Source of the DNA: CAZQYC01 sp043746555
GTDB lineage: Bacteria; Pseudomonadota; Gammaproteobacteria; Steroidobacterales; Steroidobacteraceae
Direction of reading: 5' to 3'
Length of the DNA stretch: 15,572 bases
Assembly (NCBI GenBank): GCA_043746555.1
Contig: JAYTQU010000090.1
Coordinates: 1 to 15,572 of the forward strand
The notes under the pieces were generated by a model, which worked only from the letters and a program-made list of their open reading frames with translations, was not told the DNA's origin and made no database searches. Shown piece after piece: positions 7,557 to 14,665 of this stretch; the first letter of the stretch is position 1, and every line of letters begins with the position of its first letter. A program made the translations under genes and the position numbers.

Positions 7557-9959
7557 CTAACCCCGTTTCTTTAGCGCTGCCGCCAGCGCTTCCGCCATCA
7601 AACCGTTGCCTTGTGGCTCCGGTTTAAGTTGTGGCCCTAATAGCGGTTTGAATTGGGCTTTGATTTGAGATTGTGAGCGATCGAGTTGACGCCCAGTCGC
7701 GCCTCCATTATTTGTTCGCGGCGCGGAGTCATCCAAGCGCATCGTCAACGCAACGCGCTTGCGCGGCAAATCGACTTCCAACACTTTCACGCGCACCACA
7801 TCGCCCGTCTTCACCACTTCATGCGGGTCTTTAACGAATTTGTTGGCGAGCATCGAGATGTGCACCAGCCCATCTTGATGAACGCCGACATCGACGAACG
7901 CGCCGAAGTTGGCGACGTTGGTAACGACACCTTCGAGCACCATGCCGATTTTCAAGTCGCCCATTGCGGTCACACCCTCTTGAAACGTCGCCGTCTTGAA
8001 TTCCGGGCGCGGATCGCGACCGGGTTTTTCCAGTTCGCTCAAGATGTCGCGGACCGTGGGCAACCCAAATTTTCCGTCGGTGTACTTCGCGGGATCGAGC
8101 TTGCGTAACGCCGCGCTATCGCGCATGACCTCGCGAGCGCTGTGTTTCATATCGGCAAGAATCCGCTGTACAACGACATAGGACTCGGGATGCACCGCCG
8201 ACGCATCGAGGGGATCGTCGCCGTCCATAATTCGCAAAAATCCCGCCGCTTGTTCGAATGTCTTCGCACCAAGTCGCGGCACCTTCTTGAGCTTTTGACG
8301 ATTGTCGAACGCGCCGTGCTGATCGCGGTAGCTGACAATGTTTTCTGCATGCACGGTGGACAATCCGGAAATGCGCGCCAACAGCGCCGGCGATGCGGTA
8401 TTCACATCCACACCCACCGCGTTCACGCAATCTTCCACGACCGCATCGAGTTGTTTCGCCAATTTAGATTGATTGACGTCGTGTTGATACTGACCGACGC
8501 CAATCGACTTCGGATCGATTTTCACCAACTCGGCAAGTGGATCTTGCAAACGACGTGCAATCGAGACCGCGCCGCGCAAACTCACGTCGAGGTCCGGCAA
8601 CTCCTTCGACGCGAGTGCGGATGCGGAATACACCGACGCACCGGCTTCTGACACCACCATCTTCGTGACTTGCAGCCCGGTAAAATGTTCGTGAACCAGT
8701 TTGATCAATTCGCTCGCGAGCTTATCGGTCTCGCGCGATGCCGTGCCGTTGCCGATGGCGATGACATCGACCTTGTGTTGCTTCACGATTCGGCCGAGCG
8801 TGACCAGCGAGCCGCTCCAATCGTTGCGCGGTTCGTGAGGATAGATCGTTGCGGTCTCCAGAACTTTGCCGGTGGTATCGACCACCGCGACCTTGACGCC
8901 GGTGCGAATACCGGGGTCGAGTCCCATGGTTACACGCGGACCCGCGGGTGCCGCGAGCAACAAATCATGGAGATTCCGCGCGAACACGCGAATGGCTTCG
9001 GCTTCCGCTTGCTCGCGCAACGCCATGAAGAGCTCACTCTCCAAACTCCATGCGGTTTTCACGCTCCAAGTCCAACGCACGGTTTGTTGCAGCCACGCAT
9101 CCGCGGCGCGACCTTGGTCGGCGATGCGATAGCGCGCGGCGATTTTCTGCTCGCAGGCGTTCAGCGGCAGCTGCGTTCCCGGTTTGGTTTCAGTGTTTAA
9201 CTCTTCCGGCAATTTAAGTGTCACGCGCAGAAACTCTTCCTTACGGCCGCGAAATAACGCCAGCGCGCGATGCGACGGCACGCTCTTAAACGGTTCTTGA
9301 TAGTCGAAGTAATCGCGAAACTTTGCACCTTCGGTTTCTTTTCCGTCGACCACCTGCGACGTCAACACCGCATTCGCTTGCAAGTAGACGCGCAACTGTC
9401 CCAAAAGCTCCGCGTCTTCGGCGAATTGCTCCATGAGAATCTGACGCGCGCCTTCGAGCGCGGCTTTCACATCCGGCGCACCGGGATTTTTATCTTTATC
9501 GGGACCGAACTCGAAGGGCTCGCGAAGATACTTCGCTGCTTCCACTTCCGGATTGAGCTGAGCATCGGCCAGCAAGGCGTTCGCCAAACCATCGAGCCCC
9601 GCTTCGCGAGCGATCATCGCCTTGGTGCGACGCTTCGGTTTGAACGGCAAATACAAATCTTCCAAGCGCTGCTTGGTTTGGGTGCCATCGATGCTTGCCT
9701 TGAGCGCAGCGTTAAGTTTGCCTTGTTCCTCAATGCTTTTGAGAATCGCCGCGCGCCGCTCCTCGAGTTCGCGCAAATAACTCAAACGCTCCAGCAAAGT
9801 GCGCAGTTGCGCATCGTCTAATCCGTCGGTCGCCTCCTTTCTATAGCGCGCGATGAACGGCACCGTCGCGCCTTCGTCGAGCAACGCAACGGCAGCGAGT
9901 ACTTGTTGCGGTTTGACGGAAAGTTCTGCTGCGATGCGCGATTCGATTGCAAGTGACAT
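7557..9959 (-). CDS. tex: Tex/YhgF RNA-binding transcription accessory protein
   Basis: Tex is a cytosolic nucleic-acid-binding protein that affects transcription and stress tolerance. The 800-residue protein is slightly longer than E. coli YhgF (773). Domains in order are the N-terminal helical Tex region (1-330); a YqgF/RNase H-like domain starting at MGLDPGIRTG (345-354); the conserved KSIGVGQYQHDVNQ stretch (484-497); tandem helix-hairpin-helix motifs (about 515-580, including ARISGLSTVHAENIVSYR); and an S1 RNA-binding domain (about 668-742). Residues 743-800 are a low-complexity Gln/Pro/Lys-rich tail that accounts for the extra length. The ATG at 9959 matches the family's start, although no strong ribosome-binding sequence precedes it. 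The gene stands alone. Confidence 0.97.
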   Translation of the reverse strand: MSLAIESRIAAELSVKPQQVLAAVALLDEGATVPFIARYRKEATDGLDDAQLRTLLERLSYLRELEERRAAILKSIEEQGKLNAALKASIDGTQTKQRLEDLYLPFKPKRRTKAMIAREAGLDGLANALLADAQLNPEVEAAKYLREPFEFGPDKDKNPGAPDVKAALEGARQILMEQFAEDAELLGQLRVYLQANAVLTSQVVDGKETEGAKFRDYFDYQEPFKSVPSHRALALFRGRKEEFLRVTLKLPEELNTETKPGTQLPLNACEQKIAARYRIADQGRAADAWLQQTVRWTWSVKTAWSLESELFMALREQAEAEAIRVFARNLHDLLLAAPAGPRVTMGLDPGIRTGVKVAVVDTTGKVLETATIYPHEPRNDWSGSLVTLGRIVKQHKVDVIAIGNGTASRETDKLASELIKLVHEHFTGLQVTKMVVSEAGASVYSASALASKELPDLDVSLRGAVSIARRLQDPLAELVKIDPKSIGVGQYQHDVNQSKLAKQLDAVVEDCVNAVGVDVNTASPALLARISGLSTVHAENIVSYRDQHGAFDNRQKLKKVPRLGAKTFEQAAGFLRIMDGDDPLDASAVHPESYVVVQRILADMKHSAREVMRDSAALRKLDPAKYTDGKFGLPTVRDILSELEKPGRDPRPEFKTATFQEGVTAMGDLKIGMVLEGVVTNVANFGAFVDVGVHQDGLVHISMLANKFVKDPHEVVKTGDVVRVKVLEVDLPRKRVALTMRLDDSAPRTNNGGATGRQLDRSQSQIKAQFKPLLGPQLKPEPQGNGLMAEALAAALKKRG

Positions 9960-9988
9960 GGCGGAAGAAAGCGCTCAAGAGTAACAAG

Positions 9989-10024
9989 GTTGCGCACTAT
10001 GCAGAACTCGCGACTGCGCAACAA
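9989..10024 (-). promoter_or_regulatory. Candidate tex promoter within an inverted repeat
   Basis: On the minus strand TTGTTG (10019-10024) and CATAGT (9996-10001) are separated by exactly 17 bases. A perfect 8-base inverted repeat (GTTGCGCA at 9989-9996, TGCGCAAC at 10015-10022) overlaps both elements. This could be an operator or a leader hairpin. The tex start codon is 30 bases beyond the proximal arm. Each hexamer matches consensus only partly. Confidence 0.35.
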
Positions 10025-10044
10025 GACTGACTTGCGCCGGTGGG

Positions 10045-10296
10045 TTAGAGTTGTGTCAGCAATCGCTGCACGATGGGGCCAAGATCATCCACCGTATTAG
10101 GCCTTAAAATTACTTCGCGAATGCCGATGGCCTTTGCCGCATCGACATCGGACTGACGTACATAACCCGATGCAAGCACGACCAGCGCGTCGGCGCGCGC
10201 CGCCCATATCGCACGCGCCGTGTCCATTCCCGACATTCCCGGCATGCTGAGATCGGTCACCGCCAAATCGAATGCGCTGGGATTTTTTAGCGGTGT
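10045..10296 (-). pseudogene. Response-regulator receiver domain fragment (N-terminal half missing)
   Basis: The minus-strand frame encodes the C-terminal two thirds of a receiver domain: NPSAFDLAVTDLSMPGMSG with phospho-acceptor Asp in VTDLSMPG, then VVLASGY, and RPNTVDDLGPIVQRLL at the end. The usual Lys before Pro in the last motif is Arg (LRP). The first strand, with its acidic metal-binding pair, is absent. Upstream of about 10296 the frame stays open to about 10450 but no longer resembles a receiver. The best available start is TTG 10266, in mid-domain, so a functional product is unlikely. It is probably the remnant of a hybrid sensor kinase or response regulator, stranded next to tex. 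Confidence 0.65.
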
Positions 10297-10718
10297 AGAA
10301 ATGATGTCTAGTTTTAAATTAGTGCGGCGCGCGCAATTTGCACTGCCGTGGCGCGGAAAGTAAGACTGCCGATGACGGACGTAAGTTACCTTGCCATGAG
10401 CCGCAACGTGAACCTCAACCGCGCTGATACTGAGCTGACGGGCGACGAACTATATCGGCTTGATTGAATTGGCGGTTAGAGAAATTACTGCGCGCCTTGA
10501 TGTAGCTTGCCAACACCGGCCGTCGGTCTCGTTAATCTGGGTCGGTGCACACTGTTACGCGAGTTAAGCACTGGATGAACCGAACGTATGCAACACTCGG
10601 TGTTAATTGCGTCACAGAGCCAATGAAAAGTGAGGCACCACACCTACCTAATCACTGGTGGGACGTTATCTCTCATGTATGCTTCGCCTAGACCGTGCAT
10701 TGTTACGAGGGTATTTTT
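10297..10718. other. Gene-poor stretch between the receiver remnant and the lipoprotein gene
   Basis: This stretch is about 420 bases. I checked it for the missing receiver N-terminus and did not find it. The open frames are short and have no recognisable motif. A small hairpin (AACAC-TCG-GTGTT) lies near 10591-10605. A promoter for the downstream lipoprotein should be here, but I see no strong -35/-10 pair. Confidence 0.45.
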
Positions 10719-11600
10719 ATGTGGCGACAATCATTTTCACGGATTCTCGGCGGTATCTCAATCCTCGCCCTGCTGACGGGTTGCAGTGGTGGGAGCAGCA
10801 GCACCAGCGGCACCTCCTTCCTCAGTTTAGGCGTGACGGATGCGCCGATAGGAACGGATGTCACGCATGTCTTTGTTCAATTCCACGGAGTCGAATTGCA
10901 AGGACCGCAAGGAACGGTCACGATCAACTTCACAACACCCGAGCAGATCGATCTACTCGCAGAGACAGGAACGAATGCAGCACCGCTGCTGACGAATGCA
11001 GCACTGTCTGCCGGTAACTATCAGTGGATACGTTTACTGGTGGATACCGGAGGCACCAACGATACCTATCTGGTCAATTCAACCGGCAATCACGAACTAC
11101 TCATCCCGAGCGGCGCTGAAACAGGATTGAAGCTAGTGCAAGGCTTCACATTGGCGCAGGGTGGCCACGCTAACTTCACTATCGAATTCAATGTCGCGCA
11201 TTCACTCGCCAGCAACGCGAATGGTTTTATATTGAAACCCGCGCTGCGGCTCATCAACAACGAACAAGTGGGAACGCTGAGCGGCAAAGTGGATTCGGGG
11301 CTCACCAGTGCGCACTGCACGGGTACGGATATGGGTGCGGTCTACGTGTATACAGGGACAGTCACTACGCCCACCGACATTAGTGGTGCGGCGACGGACC
11401 CCCTCACGACCGCCAAAGTTGCTACTGATGGGACGGGTAGCTATACGGTTGGCTTCTTGGAAGCAGGTTCGTACACCGCTGCTTGGACCTGTAATGCATC
11501 ACGCGATGATCCGACGATAATCGACACGCTGGCCTTCTTCGGTGTGCAGGCATTTACGATTACCGCGAATACAACTACAATGATGAATTTCAATCCTTAA
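10719..11600 (+). CDS. DUF4382-type lipoprotein, function unknown
   Basis: The product is 293 residues from ATG 10719, chosen because GAGGG lies 7 bases upstream; an in-frame ATG at 10695 would add eight non-signal-like residues. The N terminus is a lipoprotein signal with lipobox LLTGC and modified Cys22, followed by a Gly/Ser linker. Residues about 33-182 (FLSLGVTDAPIGTDVTHVFVQFHGVEL onward) resemble the DUF4382 domain, which is found in secreted bacterial proteins of unknown role. Residues about 186-290 look like a second beta-sandwich of carboxypeptidase-regulatory type (GTLSGKV, then GSYTVGFLEAGSYTAAWTC). Two Cys there (200 and 258) could form a disulfide. It probably sits on the periplasmic face or cell surface. 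No neighbour suggests a function. Confidence 0.75.
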   Translation: MWRQSFSRILGGISILALLTGCSGGSSSTSGTSFLSLGVTDAPIGTDVTHVFVQFHGVELQGPQGTVTINFTTPEQIDLLAETGTNAAPLLTNAALSAGNYQWIRLLVDTGGTNDTYLVNSTGNHELLIPSGAETGLKLVQGFTLAQGGHANFTIEFNVAHSLASNANGFILKPALRLINNEQVGTLSGKVDSGLTSAHCTGTDMGAVYVYTGTVTTPTDISGAATDPLTTAKVATDGTGSYTVGFLEAGSYTAAWTCNASRDDPTIIDTLAFFGVQAFTITANTTTMMNFNP

Positions 11601-11683
11601 CAACAATCGAGATGTCGGGTAACTGAGATTAGGCATGTTTTGAATCCTTCCATCTACCGCAGGAGAGAGACATAGAGGATGCT

Positions 11684-11719
11684 ATGAACGACATCGATGC
11701 GCTGGCGCTCATTCGTTAG
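11684..11719 (+). other. Eleven-codon start segment ending in an in-frame amber codon
   Basis: An ATG at 11684 has an AGAGG ribosome-binding sequence five bases upstream and reads MNDIDALALIR before TAG at 11717-11719. The same frame then stays open, with no further stop, into the membrane protein that ends at 12181. It may be the original 5' end of that gene, cut off by a nonsense mutation, or an unrelated mini-ORF. Confidence 0.35.
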
Positions 11720-11797
11720 GCCACAGCAATTCCATGGAAAGAACCCAAAACACTTACTTGCTCATCGGCGCATCATATAAGTGCAGTCGCTGCAATA

Positions 11798-12181
11798 TTG
11801 CATCTCACGTGCATCGCGTTCGGTGCTCCGTTGTATCGCTTTCTCGGGGCAGGCGAGCGCATCGCGCACTTAGCATCTATCGGTCACTGGTATCCAACGG
11901 TTGTCGCATTGGTTGTCGCAACCATTCTTTCCATTTGGTCGCTCTACGCCCTATCTGGGGCTGGCGTCATACGTAGGCTTCCATTGGCTCGTCTTGCGCT
12001 CATCATCATTACCGGCATCTATTTGTTGCGCGGTGTAGCCTTTGCGCCTCTCATGAAATACTTCCCTGGCAATAGTCTGTTGTTCTGGTTTGTGAGTTCG
12101 TCCATCTGCTTTGCATTTGGCCTCGTGCATTTCCTTGGTTTGCGGCAAGCGTGGGTGGGCGCGGATATGAACTCGGTCTAG
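11798..12181 (+). CDS. Small multi-pass inner-membrane protein, 5' end uncertain
   Basis: From TTG 11798 the product is 127 residues, almost entirely hydrophobic. Membrane segments lie near residues 1-12 (partial), 32-52, 64-86 and 90-112, separated by short polar turns such as GAGERIAHLASIGHWYP and SGAGVIRRLPLAR. I recognise no named family. The hydrophobic first segment clearly begins upstream of TTG 11798, since codons from 11777 read ISAVAAI in frame. No ATG, GTG or TTG serves it before a TAG at 11717. The real start may be ATG 11684 beyond that TAG, an ATA at 11777 that was once ATG, or the gene may be decaying. It converges towards the LysR gene. Confidence 0.55.
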   Translation: MHLTCIAFGAPLYRFLGAGERIAHLASIGHWYPTVVALVVATILSIWSLYALSGAGVIRRLPLARLALIIITGIYLLRGVAFAPLMKYFPGNSLLFWFVSSSICFAFGLVHFLGLRQAWVGADMNSV

Positions 12182-12245
12182 CCAACATCCCAACTGCTTT
12201 AGGAGCATGCGTACACCCGTGGCCGCCGGTACGCAGAAGGCATCG

Positions 12246-12428
12246 ATGGGTAGGTGCGAACTCATCGTCACGGATCGAACGAGTGGGGCCTTGTTCTTGG
12301 ACTACAAATCCGACGGTCTCTTCGTCAATCACTGCAACCGTGCAGCGAGCTCGGAGCGACGGTTGGCGGCGATGCTTCGCGCGCCGAAAAAGAATAAACC
12401 CAGCAAAAAGCAAGAAGCTGGCGGGTAG
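12246..12428 (+). CDS. Possible 60-residue basic protein, unknown function
   Basis: ATG 12246 is preceded by AGAAGG at a five-base spacing. The 60 residues show a strand-like front half (CELIVTDRTSGALFLDYKSDGLFV) and a Lys-rich tail (PKKNKPSKKQ). Third-position GC is fairly high, in keeping with coding sequence in this window. An in-frame ATG at 12207 would add 13 residues but has a badly spaced ribosome-binding sequence. Open frames also occur on the minus strand here, so this is a weak call. It ends 13 bases from the convergent LysR stop. Confidence 0.3.
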   Translation: MGRCELIVTDRTSGALFLDYKSDGLFVNHCNRAASSERRLAAMLRAPKKNKPSKKQEAGG

Positions 12429-12441
12429 ACTGTGACCGCGC

Positions 12442-13329
12442 TCAGGATTTCTGCGGCCAGCGTTCCCGACAGAGCGCCAGAAATCGCATGCCCGCTTGCG
12501 AGAGCGGTTGGTGTTTCAAACAATAAGCACCCACTTGGCGTTCGATGCTGGAAAACGGTAAACCGGAAATTGGAGTCAATTGATTCGATGCCGGTTGCAC
12601 GAGATCGGAAACATAGGTGACGCCCTTGCCGTCAGCGACGAGTGCGAGTCGCAACTCCATATGACTCACTTCCCACACCGATCCGAACGCGTCGCGCAGC
12701 CGTTCTCCCGATGGACGCCGCGCGTGCTCGTCGAGATACGAAGTAATGAGCGGCAACTTGCGCAGCGTACCCGCCGGATCGCGCAGCAACGACGAGCGAC
12801 TTGGATGATTCACCGCGATCATCAAGCGCCGTGTTTCACCAAAGCAAGCATACAACGCAAACTGCGCCGGCAAGTTGTGCGGAAACGGTCCGAACCCTAG
12901 CTCCCAGCGACCTTCAGTTACGCCGTAGACGATTTCGCGACTCGGTGCGACCACGACCTTCAATCTTGTAAGCGGATTGCGTTCGCTGAATTCCTTTAAT
13001 AGAGCAACGCCGACAAATGCATTGGCTGATGGGGCAATCGCCAAAGACAATGTGGAAAGTTCGCCCGATTTGATCCGCGCGATGTCGGCCAAAGCCTCGC
13101 GCTCCTCATTCAACGTCGCCTCGACAAAACGCATTAATCGCAGCCCGGCTTCCGTCAATTGTGGCGGCGTGCCTCGTTGTAACAACGTCGCACCTAAGCG
13201 ATGCTCGAGATTCGCAATTGCCTGACTTACGGCCGACTGGGATAAATCCAAGCGCTCGGCTGCCCGACTAAACCCGCCGGCATCGATCACCGCTTGGAAG
13301 CACCGCATTTCGTGACGTTCGATGGACAT
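12442..13329 (-). CDS. LysR-type transcriptional regulator
   Basis: The regulator is 295 residues from ATG 13329; the frame extends 35 codons further upstream but that part is unlike a LysR N terminus and would cover the operator. The winged helix-turn-helix occupies residues about 1-60 (FQAVIDAGGFSRAAERLDLS, then QSAVSQAIANLEHRLGATLL). The ligand-binding periplasmic-binding-protein-like domain runs from about 88 to 290. It is divergent from the citrate-synthase-family gene with 152 bases between the starts, and a T-N11-A palindrome lies in that gap. LysR proteins typically control a divergent neighbour in response to a metabolite, so it probably regulates the synthase gene and itself. B. subtilis CitR-CitA has the same layout. 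The effector cannot be read from sequence. Confidence 0.93.
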   Translation of the reverse strand: MSIERHEMRCFQAVIDAGGFSRAAERLDLSQSAVSQAIANLEHRLGATLLQRGTPPQLTEAGLRLMRFVEATLNEEREALADIARIKSGELSTLSLAIAPSANAFVGVALLKEFSERNPLTRLKVVVAPSREIVYGVTEGRWELGFGPFPHNLPAQFALYACFGETRRLMIAVNHPSRSSLLRDPAGTLRKLPLITSYLDEHARRPSGERLRDAFGSVWEVSHMELRLALVADGKGVTYVSDLVQPASNQLTPISGLPFSSIERQVGAYCLKHQPLSQAGMRFLALCRERWPQKS

Positions 13330-13389
13330 AAAGAGTGTTGGGTGATGGGTGATGGAAGAGAGTTTGTCACGTCTCTCATTAAACGTCTC

Positions 13390-13410
13390 CTTATCTGCGC
13401 CGCTAATAAG
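13390..13410. promoter_or_regulatory. Candidate LysR operator (T-N11-A palindrome)
   Basis: CTTAT at 13390-13394 and ATAAG at 13406-13410 are perfect inverted arms separated by exactly 11 bases, the classical LysR-family recognition geometry. It sits 61 bases before the LysR start and 72 bases before the synthase start, where a divergent regulator would bind. Confidence 0.6.
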
Positions 13411-13481
13411 TCTATCGACGCCACGCTCTCCCAACCCGTAATCGAACTCGCTACCCTAGCTGCACAGTAGAGGAGAACTTC

Positions 13482-14612
13482 ATGAACGTTGCGCTTAAAT
13501 CGTCCGTCGAAATCAAGAAAGGCCTGGAAGGCGTCATCGCCGATACCACTTGCGTTTCCGATGTCGATGGGGAAGCGGGACGCCTTTATTATCGAGGCTA
13601 TACGGTCGAGTCGTTGACACCGCGACACTTTGCCGATGTGGCGCATCTCATTGTATTTGGAGAATTGCCGGATGCGGCGCGAAGCGAACAATTTGAAAAC
13701 TATCTTTGGAAATCCGGACAGCTTCCCAAGACAGTTGGCGATTTGATTGTTCAGTTCGCCCGCACGAGCGCGCATCCGATGGAGATATTACAGGCGACCG
13801 CGCCGCTGCTTGCCGCCGATGCGCCGCTCGACTCGATTGGCCGTACTCCCGAAGAAGCGGAAGGATTGCTGGTCGCCGCCCGCTTGCCCGCCGCCATCGC
13901 ATTGACTCTCGCCACGCGAGCGCAACGTCAATTCAACTATTCGCCGGCACGCCGTTACGGCGAACGTTACTTACACATGCTCACGGGCCAACCACCCAGT
14001 GAGGCGGCCGTCAATGTGTTCGAACAGACGCAAATTCTGCAACTCGATCACAGCTTCAATGCCGGCACATTCACCGCTCGCGTCGTCACTTCAACGTTGG
14101 CGCCGCCAGCGTGCGCACTCGCGGCGGCACTCGGCGCGTTGTACGGACCCTTGCATGGTCGTGCCGATCAAGCTGCGCTTGAAATGGCGCAAGACGTTGG
14201 ATCGCCCGCCAACGCTCGCAACTATGTCGCCGACTGCATCGCCAACAAGAAATTGGTGATGGGGATGGGTCATCGCGAGTATCGCGTCGTCGATCCACGC
14301 GCCAAGGTCATCAAACATCTTGCGGATCAAATTGCGCAATCGAAAGAACATCGCCTGCTCTTCGATACCTTGGCCGCAGTGGAAAAAGAATTTGTCGAAC
14401 AGACTTCGGCGAAAAGTCGCGCGCTACGCGCCAACTTGGAATTCTATAAAGGCGTCGTCTATCTGACACTCGGAATTCCTAAGGACTACTTTACCGCCAG
14501 TTTCGCCGCCGCGCGGGCGTTCGGTTGGCTGTCACATATCGTCGAGCAGCGCAAGGACAACCGCATCATTCGTCCCTCCGCGCATTACATCGGGCCGGCG
14601 CCGCGCAATTAA
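13482..14612 (+). CDS. Citrate synthase family protein (citrate/2-methylcitrate synthase-like)
   Basis: The 376-residue length suits the short type of citrate synthase. The family condenses acetyl- or propionyl-CoA with oxaloacetate. Conserved segments are DHSFNAGTFTARV (His190), GPLHGRADQ (His225, equivalent to E. coli His264), MGMGHREYRVVDPRAK (His264, equivalent to His305), RANLEFYKG (Glu320, where E. coli has catalytic Asp362) and the C-terminal IRPSAHYIGP. The Asp-to-Glu change at the general base, Arg after HG in GPLHGR and Glu in GHREY (usually GHRVY) mark it as divergent, so activity or substrate may differ. ATG 13482 has AGAGGAGA upstream. No prpB or prpD is nearby, so a methylcitrate role has no support from context. 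Confidence 0.9.
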   Translation: MNVALKSSVEIKKGLEGVIADTTCVSDVDGEAGRLYYRGYTVESLTPRHFADVAHLIVFGELPDAARSEQFENYLWKSGQLPKTVGDLIVQFARTSAHPMEILQATAPLLAADAPLDSIGRTPEEAEGLLVAARLPAAIALTLATRAQRQFNYSPARRYGERYLHMLTGQPPSEAAVNVFEQTQILQLDHSFNAGTFTARVVTSTLAPPACALAAALGALYGPLHGRADQAALEMAQDVGSPANARNYVADCIANKKLVMGMGHREYRVVDPRAKVIKHLADQIAQSKEHRLLFDTLAAVEKEFVEQTSAKSRALRANLEFYKGVVYLTLGIPKDYFTASFAAARAFGWLSHIVEQRKDNRIIRPSAHYIGPAPRN

Positions 14613-14633
14613 TCCGCTACAACCCGCTACAAT
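14605..14633 (+). promoter_or_regulatory. Weak promoter candidate upstream of the ABC transporter gene
   Basis: TACAAT (14628-14633) resembles a -10 and has GCAATT, a poor -35, 17 bases upstream at the end of the synthase gene. Two copies of CCGCTACAA (14614-14622 and 14624-14632) start ten bases apart, so they face the same side of the helix, and the second overlaps the -10. Confidence 0.3.
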
Positions 14634-14663
14634 AAGCGCACGTATTTCCAATTCCGTGCGCTT
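14634..14663 (+). repeat. Inverted repeat directly before the ABC transporter start codon
   Basis: AAGCGCAC and GTGCGCTT are perfect 8-base arms around a 14-base loop. The second arm ends two bases before ATG 14666. No T-run follows, so it is not a typical terminator. It could mask the translation start or bind a regulator. Confidence 0.5.
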
Positions 14664-14665
14664 AC

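Noticed and set aside
9270..9821. 183-codon open frame on the plus strand opposite tex, with several similar frames nearby
   Set aside because: It mirrors codons of tex, has Arg/His/Phe-rich composition typical of antisense frames in GC-rich genes and shows no motif.
12051..12413. 120-codon minus-strand frame opposite the membrane protein and small ORF
   Set aside because: It overlaps the clear membrane-protein gene antisense, and its composition is mixed with no domain. The plus-strand reading is better supported.
12151..12435. 94-codon plus-strand frame overlapping the membrane protein end
   Set aside because: It overlaps the end of the membrane-protein gene, is Arg/Pro/Ser-rich and competes with the frame at 12246, which has a better ribosome-binding sequence.
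13330..13434. Upstream extension of the LysR gene to the first start at 13434
   Set aside because: The extra 35 residues are unlike a LysR N terminus and would cover the T-N11-A site; ATG 13329 gives the usual 295-residue length.
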